Assembly: GCA_934647235.1 (NCBI GenBank)
Contig: CAKUFG010000002.1
Coordinates: 65,900-129,899 of the forward strand
Direction: 5' to 3'
DNA: 64,000 bases
DNA from: an uncultured Clostridia bacterium
GTDB taxonomy: Bacteria > Bacillota > Clostridia > Christensenellales > Aristaeellaceae
Part shown: one piece after another, positions 58,599-64,000 of the stretch
Position numbering within the stretch: the first letter of the stretch is position 1
Layout of the letters: each line of letters begins with the position of its first letter
Translations under genes and position numbers: made by a program
The notes under the pieces: model-generated
Databases searched by the model: none
Told to the model about the DNA's origin: nothing
Seen by the model: only the letters and a program-made list of their open reading frames with translations

Positions 58599-58850
58599 TT
58601 ACTTTGCCTCCTGCTGTTCATAAGCGTCGATTGCGCGGGCAAGCTGATCGGGGCAGCTGGTAGCGCCGCGGCAGGGAATGCCGCGCAGCAGCTCCTTCAC
58701 ATCGTCCGCCTTGCGGCCCACCACCATCTTGGCCAGGCCCGCCGTGTTGCCTCGGCAGCCGTTATGAATGGTGCAGGCGGTGATCACGCCGTCCTCAATT
58801 TCCAGATCAATCTGGGTGGAACAGGTGCCGTGGGTTTTATACTCAAACAT
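58599..58850 (-). CDS. TSCPD-domain protein (TIGR03905-like)
   Basis: 83 residues. The TSCPD pattern is complete: THGTCSTQIDLEIEDGVITACTIHNGCRGNTAGLAKMVVGRKADDVKELLRGIPCRGATSCPDQLARAI, with four conserved cysteines. The domain occurs at the C-terminus of some class II ribonucleotide reductases and as free proteins, probably binding metal; the free form has no known role. It precedes the 36-residue membrane protein in one operon. Confidence 0.92.
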   Translation of the reverse strand: MFEYKTHGTCSTQIDLEIEDGVITACTIHNGCRGNTAGLAKMVVGRKADDVKELLRGIPCRGATSCPDQLARAIDAYEQQEAK

Positions 58851-58871
58851 GGGATCTCAACTCCTACCTGA

Positions 58872-59453
58872 TTAAATATGCTCGTTTCCGGGCACGCCGT
58901 CGCCGCGCAGAATGGCGTACAGCCGCACATCGGAAAACCTGCCTTTATTAAACACCCGCTGCCGCAGCGTGCCCTCGCAGCGCATGCCGCATTTTTCCAT
59001 CACCCGGCCGGACGCGGGATTATCCAGCTCGTGCTGGGCCTCGATACGGTTCAGCCGCAGGGTATTGAACCCAAACCGCAGCACCGCGCGCAAGGCCTCG
59101 GTGGCGTAGCCCTGATTCCAGCAATCGCGGGCTAGGGAATAGCCTACCTCGGCGCTGCGATGCTCGCAGTTGATCCACATGAAGCCGATGGTGCCGATCA
59201 TGCGGTGATCGCTGAGCCGCTCAATGGCGAAGGAGGATGGATCTCCCGCGCGATACTGGCGAATGGCCGCGCGCAGCACGCTGCGCGTTTCGCGGGGGCT
59301 GGCGTGCGCCTCCCACAGCACATGGCGGCTGACCTCCGGATCGCTGGCATAGCGGAACATGTCGCGGTCATCGCGCATGGTCAGGGGCCGCAGCCGCAGC
59401 CGCGCCGTCTCTATCACCGGCAGCGATGAGAAAACGCTTTGATAATACTGCAT
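58872..59453 (-). CDS. GNAT acetyltransferase, RimJ/RimL type
   Basis: 193 residues. VIETARLRLRPLTMRDDRDMFRYASDPEVSRHVLW is the usual N-terminus of the RimJ/RimL group. The acetyl-CoA region is AEVGYSLARDCWNQGYATEALRAVLRFGFNTLRLNRIEAQHELDNPASGRVMEKCGMRCEGTLRQ. It probably acetylates a protein N-terminus or a small amine. The start chosen is MQYYQSVF with AGGGG upstream; a longer frame exists without a good site. It is followed 21 bp later by the TSCPD gene. Confidence 0.92.
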   Translation of the reverse strand: MQYYQSVFSSLPVIETARLRLRPLTMRDDRDMFRYASDPEVSRHVLWEAHASPRETRSVLRAAIRQYRAGDPSSFAIERLSDHRMIGTIGFMWINCEHRSAEVGYSLARDCWNQGYATEALRAVLRFGFNTLRLNRIEAQHELDNPASGRVMEKCGMRCEGTLRQRVFNKGRFSDVRLYAILRGDGVPGNEHI

Positions 59454-59578
59454 CCGCCCGCTATCCCCTCTCCGGCAGCAGCTGCCGCGCAATGGTTTCC
59501 CGCGCGGGCTCCTTATATTATTGCACATTTTGGCGCGGGATGCAATGCCTATTTGCAGGCATCTATAGGCGAAAAAAT

Positions 59579-59612
59579 GGCAGCCCGCGATATGCCTCGC
59601 AGGCTGCCGTTT
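59579..59612 (-). terminator. Terminator of the GX3-repeat protein gene
   Basis: GGCAGCC and GGCTGCC arms (59579-59585, 59602-59608) with inner GCGA/TCGC pairing; T-runs flank both sides, so it can work in both directions. The rest of 59454-59653 contains only a short GATGC/GCATC inverted repeat. Confidence 0.8.
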
Positions 59613-59653
59613 TTATTGTTTATTAGGAGTGGAAGATTCTGCGCTGGGAAAGC

Positions 59654-60070
59654 TTATTGCTTCGCCTCCTTGAGACTGCCATTCTTTAGGCCCTGCTTCA
59701 GGCCATTCTTCAGGCCGCCGCGCAGCCCGTTTTTCAGGCCGTCCTTGGCGCCCTGCTTCGCGCCGTCCTTCAAGCCTTCCTTCAGGCCGCTGATCGCGCC
59801 GTTCTTCAGCCCCTGGGCATAGCCGTTCACATAGCCGTTGGTCAGGCCGTTCACCGCGCCGTTCTTCATACCCTGGGTGTAGCCGTTCACGTAGCCATTG
59901 GTCAGGCCGTTCACCGCGCCGCTCTTCAGGCCCTGGGCATAGCCGTTCACATAGCCGTTCTTGAGGCCCTGGGGATAGGTCTGCGCGCCCTCGGCGCAGG
60001 CAAAGCCAATGCCGGATACCAGCAGGCAGGCGGCGGCAGCGCAGGTCAGGATGGTCTTACTCTTTTTCAT
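59654..60070 (-). CDS. Secreted protein of 25 consecutive GX3 tetrads
   Basis: 138 residues. Signal peptide MKKSKTILTCAAAACLLVSGIGFACA, cleaved before EGAQ. From about residue 34 the mature protein is an unbroken run of tetrads, hydrophobic-x-x-Gly: LKNG, YVNG, YAQG, LKSG, AVNG, LTNG and so on, 25 in a row to LKNG near the C-terminus. A 20-residue super-repeat (starting GYVNGY) occurs three times. The last third becomes Lys/Asp-rich. The periodicity recalls the deca-GX3 helix of Yae1/Lto1 and glycine-zipper proteins. Function is unknown. AAGGAGG precedes the ATG. Confidence 0.85.
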   Translation of the reverse strand: MKKSKTILTCAAAACLLVSGIGFACAEGAQTYPQGLKNGYVNGYAQGLKSGAVNGLTNGYVNGYTQGMKNGAVNGLTNGYVNGYAQGLKNGAISGLKEGLKDGAKQGAKDGLKNGLRGGLKNGLKQGLKNGSLKEAKQ

Positions 60071-60195
60071 GATGGTTTCCTCCTTAAAATCAATGCTTGG
60101 CGGGGCTTCTGTTTGCCCCTTGTCCCTTGGGACAGTTCGCATTGTAAGGGAGAAACCTTAAATGAAAATTGAAATCCGTAATATTTTTTTATTTT

Positions 60196-61443
60196 TTATT
60201 TTGCGTCCTCGGGCAGCGTCACAATAAAGGCTGTGCCCGACACTTCGTCGCTTTCCAGGCAAATATCGCCATGGTGCAGCGCGGCGATGCTGCGTGCGAT
60301 GGCCAGGCCGATACCGCTGCCCTGCGTCTGCGCGGCGCTCTCCGCGCGGTAAAAGCGATCGAACACTTTTTCACGCTCAGAGGGCGGAATATAGCTGCCC
60401 GTATTGTGTACGCGCAGGCAAAGCGCCCGCCCGTGCGTGGTCAATTGCAGGGTAATCGCCGCGCCTGCCGGCGAATATTTGAATGCGTTGGACAGCAGGA
60501 TGGAAGCCATCTGCGTCAGCATGCCTGCGTTTCCCCGGCAGAAAACGCCCTCCGTCACCTGGATATCCAGCGTTTTCCCCTGCTCAAAGGCCAGGCTTTC
60601 CATGGGCAGCGCCAGCTGCAGCAGCGCCGCGCCCAGATCAAAGCGTGTAAAATCCGCCTGCATCTTGCCCGTTTCCAGCCGGGCCAGCGTCAGCAGACTT
60701 TGCACCAGCGCATCCATCTGGCGGATTTCGCTGCGGATATAGCCGAAATACGGGTTCCCGCCCAGCTCCTTTTCCAGCACCTGCGCATTGGCGGAGATCA
60801 CCGCCAGCGGGGTTTTCAGCTCATGGCTGGCGTCCCACACAAACTGGCGCTGCTTCTCCATGGCCTCGCGGACGGGGCGCAGCGTGCGGCGAATCAGCAG
60901 CGCCGCCAGCAGAGACAAAAGCGCGCAGGCCGCCGCGCCCGCCAGCAGGGTGATGCGCAGAAGCGTTTTGGTGTAGGCAATTTCGGGGGTGATGGCCATC
61001 GCCACAATCAGCGTGCCGTATTTGCGCGCCTCCGCACGGTAGGCCTGATCGCCCAGCCTGCCCTCGCCCTGCCCGTTTTTCCAGGCGGCGCTGGCCAAAG
61101 CAGCCACGATCTCATCATTATATATGCCGTCGCTCTCGGTTTTACACTCGTGAACATCGCCGTTTTTATTCAGGCGAATCACGCAAAAATCGGTAATCCT
61201 TGCCAGTGCGGATGCGCGCACAGCGGGCAGCCCCGCGCGTTCACGGCGCTCCGCAGCGGAGGCGGCTTCCTCCTGCTCCTCAGGCTTGGTATTGCTGCCC
61301 GTCAGCATTTGCAGAGATTGCGAAATCTGGCCGCGCAGCGACCAGGCATTGGCCAGGTTGATCGCCGCCACCGTGACGGCGAAAATCAGGATCAGCGCGG
61401 CGATGGCCGCCAGCGTCAGGCGTTTTCGCAGACGGACGATCAT
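60196..61443 (-). CDS. Sensor histidine kinase
   Basis: 415 residues. Helix 1 (LTLAAIAALILIFAVTVAAINLANAW), an extracytoplasmic sensor of about 120 residues, helix 2 (LRITLLAGAAACALLSLLAALLI), then HisKA with the phospho-acceptor in FVWDASHELKTPLAVI, and the ATPase domain with N-box LLSNAFKYSP, FDRFYRAE and GSGIGLAIARSI. There is no HAMP domain of normal length. It overlaps the response-regulator gene by 4 bp (ATGA), the usual two-component layout. The stimulus is unknown; it might be tied to the secreted GX3 protein encoded downstream, but nothing shows this. Confidence 0.95.
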   Translation of the reverse strand: MIVRLRKRLTLAAIAALILIFAVTVAAINLANAWSLRGQISQSLQMLTGSNTKPEEQEEAASAAERRERAGLPAVRASALARITDFCVIRLNKNGDVHECKTESDGIYNDEIVAALASAAWKNGQGEGRLGDQAYRAEARKYGTLIVAMAITPEIAYTKTLLRITLLAGAAACALLSLLAALLIRRTLRPVREAMEKQRQFVWDASHELKTPLAVISANAQVLEKELGGNPYFGYIRSEIRQMDALVQSLLTLARLETGKMQADFTRFDLGAALLQLALPMESLAFEQGKTLDIQVTEGVFCRGNAGMLTQMASILLSNAFKYSPAGAAITLQLTTHGRALCLRVHNTGSYIPPSEREKVFDRFYRAESAAQTQGSGIGLAIARSIAALHHGDICLESDEVSGTAFIVTLPEDAK

Positions 61444-62120
61444 AGCGTTTCCTCCAGCATATAGCCCAGCCCGCGGGAAGCGCGGATTTCCACATGCGCG
61501 CCGACAAAGGCCAGCTTGCGCCGCAGAAAGGTCAGATAGACCGACAGATTATTATACTCCGCCTCGTTATCAAAGCCCCATACGCGCTCCAGTATGGTTT
61601 CCTTGGGCAAGAGCTGATGCGGATTGCGCAGAAACAGTTCCATCAATTGATATTCCTTGGCCGCCAGGCGCACGCTTTTGCCGTTATTCGTGCAGGAAAG
61701 CATAGCGTCCTCGGGATTGAGCCGCACATCGCCCAAGGCAAGCTCCCGCACCGGCGGCTGATCCTTGCGCCGGGTGATGGCGTTTAAGCAGGCCACCAGC
61801 TCGCTGCGTTCAAAGGGCTTGGGCAGGTAGTAATCCGCGCCCAGGTTCAGCCCCTGCACGCGATCCTGCACGCCGCCGCGTGCGGTCAGCATCAGCACCG
61901 GCGTAGAAACGCCCTGCTGCCGCAGCGCGCGCAGCACGGCAAAGCCGTCCATGCCGGGCAGCATCACATCCAGCACAATCGCATCGTATATGCCGCTGAG
62001 CGCGCAGTCCAGCCCGTCCGGGCCGGTATAGGCCGCGTCCAGGACAAAATGCTCCTGCTCCAGCATCTTCACAATAGCTGCGGACAGGGGCTTTTCATCC
62101 TCTACCAGCAAAATGCGCAT
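61440..62120 (-). CDS. OmpR-family response regulator
   Basis: 226 residues. The receiver domain has MRILLVEDEKPLS, the phospho-acceptor in AIVLDVMLPGMDG (about D51), the switch Thr in VLMLTARG and the Lys in YYLPKPF. The OmpR winged-helix DNA-binding domain covers about 125-225 (LAAKEYQLMELFLRNPHQLLPKETILERVWG ... VYLTFLRRKLA ... RGLGYML). The start is MRILL with GGAGGG upstream. It lies 23 bp after the NUDIX gene and directly before its kinase. Confidence 0.97.
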   Translation of the reverse strand: MRILLVEDEKPLSAAIVKMLEQEHFVLDAAYTGPDGLDCALSGIYDAIVLDVMLPGMDGFAVLRALRQQGVSTPVLMLTARGGVQDRVQGLNLGADYYLPKPFERSELVACLNAITRRKDQPPVRELALGDVRLNPEDAMLSCTNNGKSVRLAAKEYQLMELFLRNPHQLLPKETILERVWGFDNEAEYNNLSVYLTFLRRKLAFVGAHVEIRASRGLGYMLEETL

Positions 62121-62143
62121 GCGTCCCTCCAAGCGTGCAAATT

Positions 62144-62767
62144 TTATTCCTTTGCCTGGGATGCAAACGCCGTGCTGCCGCGTTGTATAGATGCCAGGCT
62201 GTCCAGGGGCATATCGCTCTGCCGGCCCAGCAAATTCCAGGCCATCATCAGCCCGGCGATGGTTTTGCTATCGTGGATCTCCCCAGCCATCACGCGGCGC
62301 ACCGCCTCGCTGAGCGGCACACGGTCAACGTTGAGGAATTCATCCTCATCCGTGTGCATATGATGCTGGCTCAGGCCCGTGGCCAGATAAATGCCGATAT
62401 GCTCGCTGCAAAAGCCGGGCGTGGTATCCATATCCACCAGAAGCTGCCAATTCTGCGCATGCAGGCCGGTTTCTTCCTCCAGCTCGCGCTTGGCGGCGGC
62501 CAGCATATCCTCGCCGGTATGATCCAGCTTGCCCGCCGGAATTTCCCAGGTGAAGCGCCCCACCGCCACGCGGTGCTGGCACACCAGGGTGACGTTGCCC
62601 TGGTCGTCCACCGGCACGATGGCCGCCGCGCCGCGATGCTTGACCACCTCGCGCAAGGCCGTTTGCCCATTGGGCAGACGCACCTGCCAGTGCTCCACGT
62701 TAATCAGCTTTCCGTGAAAAACCTCCTGTGAGGAAAGGAAGACCTCCTCCAGCTCATTCCGATTCAT
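62144..62767 (-). CDS. NUDIX hydrolase, ADP-ribose pyrophosphatase type
   Basis: 207 residues. The Nudix box is GKLDHTGEDMLAAAKRELEEETGL, with one residue more than usual between the first Gly and the GE pair. The preceding VTLVCQHRVAVGRFTWEIPAGKLD and the following FCSEHIGIYLATGL match ADP-ribose pyrophosphatases. Hydrolysis of ADP-ribose or another nucleoside diphosphate-X to monophosphates is expected. The start is MNRNELEEV with GGAGG 8 nt upstream. It may be cotranscribed with the two-component genes. Confidence 0.92.
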   Translation of the reverse strand: MNRNELEEVFLSSQEVFHGKLINVEHWQVRLPNGQTALREVVKHRGAAAIVPVDDQGNVTLVCQHRVAVGRFTWEIPAGKLDHTGEDMLAAAKRELEEETGLHAQNWQLLVDMDTTPGFCSEHIGIYLATGLSQHHMHTDEDEFLNVDRVPLSEAVRRVMAGEIHDSKTIAGLMMAWNLLGRQSDMPLDSLASIQRGSTAFASQAKE

Positions 62768-62860
62768 GCCAATTGCCTCCACATTTGTGATCGTTCGTTG
62801 GCATATTCTACATGGGCACAAGAAATCCCTGCTTTTGAAGGATTTTGCAGGGCGGAAAGA

Positions 62861-62889
62861 TTGACTAAAAAACATTTTCGTAATATAAT
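62861..62889 (+). promoter_or_regulatory. Promoter of the surface protein gene
   Basis: TTGACT (62861-62866), 17 bp, TATAAT (62884-62889). Confidence 0.85.
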
Positions 62890-62939
62890 TGAAACATAAT
62901 CTTCGCATCCTCAACGAGGCTTCAAAAGGAGGCGCCGTT

Positions 62940-64000
62940 ATGAACCACCGCTTTTCTGTTTTCTCTCTCCGCCGTGCGGGCGCGCTATTGCTCAGCGCGC
63001 TGCTGATCCTGTGCCAGCTGCCCTTTGCCGCGCTGGCTTCGGATGCGCAGCCGCCCGTTTTGTTCTCCCTTTCCTGGACGGAGGGGGACGTTGTCCAGCA
63101 GCAGCTGGCCAGCGAGGTAACAGCCTCGGGCTATGAGGGCAGCTACTGGCTGTATGTGCCCGCCGCCGCCCTGCAGGCCGAGGCTGTGCTGCATGTGCAG
63201 GATGTGTACGGCCAGTACGCAGCCCTGTCCATTGCCGACGGCACGCCGCTGTCTCAGCTGTCCTATGCGGACGCGGGCACGGAGCTGAACATGAGCTATC
63301 TGGATGTGCTGGCCTATGATGCGGCCGGCCAGCTTGCCGCGCAGTTCCGCCTGTATATTTCCACCCAGACCGATACGCCCGCCACGCCTGCGCCCGCGCA
63401 GATTGAGGTGCAGGTGCCGGTCTATTATGTGGATATGGACGGCAATTCGCTGAACCAGACCTTCGCCACCGTGCGTTCGGGCCAGGATAACTATGTAACG
63501 GCCGAGGACGGCTATGCACCCGACGGCTATGAGCTGGTGGGCGAACGCAGCGTGTATGTGTCGGTGGACAGCAACGGCGGCTGCACCCCCGCGTCCGTCA
63601 CGTTCATGTACCGTCCCCGCTCTGTCACAGTAAACCTCACGGTTTATTACTATGACATGGAAAACAACTACCTGGCGGAGGAAACCCGCAGCGTTTCCAC
63701 CGGCGCAACGGACATCTGGGCCGATGATACCAAGGCGCCTGCCGGTTACACCCTGAACGCGCAGAGTCAGAACCCTGTGCCCGTCAACGTGGACAGCAAC
63801 GGCACCTGCACCCCCGCTTCTGTTACCTTCTACTATGATAAACCCCAGCCGCAGGTCTTCACGGCCAACGTCACCGTGTCCTATTACGATGCAAACGGCA
63901 GTTTCCTCAATCAGGAGACCGTTACCGTTTCTTCCGATTCTCCGCAGATTTACGCGAACGACTCCCTCGTTCCCGCCGGTTACACCCTGAACGCGCAGAG
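62940..64000 (+). CDS. MucBP-like repeat surface protein, partial (runs off right edge)
   Basis: At least 353 codons with no stop before the window ends. Signal peptide: MNHRFSVFSLRRAGALLLSALLILCQLPFAALA. After an N-terminal domain of about 120 residues and a TPATPAPAQ linker, repeats of about 65-70 residues begin. Each opens like VPVYYVDMDGNSLNQTF, VTVYYYDMENNYLAEET or VTVSYYDANGSFLNQET, and ends with DSNGTCTPASVTFYY; they resemble MucBP/mucin-binding-like domains. PAGYTLNAQ recurs in the second and third. It is likely a secreted or wall-bound adhesin. AGGAGG lies 7 nt before the ATG. Confidence 0.85.
   Translation, partial: MNHRFSVFSLRRAGALLLSALLILCQLPFAALASDAQPPVLFSLSWTEGDVVQQQLASEVTASGYEGSYWLYVPAAALQAEAVLHVQDVYGQYAALSIADGTPLSQLSYADAGTELNMSYLDVLAYDAAGQLAAQFRLYISTQTDTPATPAPAQIEVQVPVYYVDMDGNSLNQTFATVRSGQDNYVTAEDGYAPDGYELVGERSVYVSVDSNGGCTPASVTFMYRPRSVTVNLTVYYYDMENNYLAEETRSVSTGATDIWADDTKAPAGYTLNAQSQNPVPVNVDSNGTCTPASVTFYYDKPQPQVFTANVTVSYYDANGSFLNQETVTVSSDSPQIYANDSLVPAGYTLNAQ

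Overview
The window is a GC-rich, densely coded stretch of a bacterial chromosome. It looks like a Gram-positive anaerobe of the Firmicutes, probably class Clostridia and gut-associated. The evidence is indirect: HrcA-type CIRCE operators at groESL and hsp20, Sec and lipobox signal peptides with no outer-membrane genes, pyruvate phosphate dikinase, a DtxR-type regulator, LplB/LplC-type sugar importers, strong Shine-Dalgarno sites with occasional TTG/GTG starts, and consensus sigma-A promoters. No rRNA or tRNA gene, CRISPR array, prophage or intact insertion sequence was seen. The genus cannot be fixed from this sequence alone.

Layout. 1-3.1 kb (minus strand): a housekeeping operon, ACT-domain protein, alanine racemase, membrane protein, rsmD and coaD (cut by the left edge). 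3.2-3.9 kb: hsp20 with its own promoter and CIRCE. 4.0-6.8 kb: a cysteine-rich MerR regulator translationally coupled to a three-gene polar amino-acid ABC importer. 6.9-8.4 kb: a cytoplasmic-type sulfatase. 8.4-10.6 kb: mutY and a PfoR-like membrane protein. 10.7-12.9 kb: groES-groEL. 12.9-14.1 kb: an MFS transporter with a structured leader.

14.2-23.9 kb is a glycan-type locus. A sulfatase and FAD-oxidoreductase operon diverges from a LamG-like/metallophosphatase gene and a GntR/HutC repressor; a carbohydrate ABC importer follows. Palindromic candidate operators sit in and upstream of the importer promoter. None of the four enzymes carries a signal peptide, so the picture is import of an intact substrate followed by intracellular processing. 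24-31 kb: a hairpin-rich intergenic region, a DUF1538 membrane protein with a PII-like partner, a membrane-flavodoxin fusion, a MATE transporter, a GNAT, and a divergent pair formed by a repressor with a degenerate S24 domain and a YitT/YczE-like membrane protein.

31-39.2 kb (minus strand): the two subunits of a type IIA topoisomerase behind a consensus promoter that abuts a 21-bp tandem repeat, then a GNAT, an RluA-type pseudouridine synthase, a second MATE transporter and a small membrane protein. 39.3-42.1 kb: a structured repeat related to one near 24 kb, a HAD phosphatase, a lipoprotein with four peptidoglycan-binding-like repeats, and an AT-rich small membrane gene interrupted by an in-frame TGA. 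42.2-48.5 kb: a second carbohydrate ABC importer, a beta-lactamase-fold serine hydrolase, an AraC regulator and a HAD hydrolase. 48.6-52.4 kb: a DtxR regulator, a secreted three-repeat SH3-like protein, and a DeoR regulator divergent from a glycerol-1-phosphate dehydrogenase (AraM type). 52.5-56.2 kb: ppdK and an AT-rich EcsC-family gene. 56.2-62.8 kb: a DUF2975/HTH/DUF4173 operon, small proteins, a secreted protein made of 25 consecutive GX3 tetrads, a two-component system and a NUDIX hydrolase. A MucBP-like surface protein runs off the right edge.
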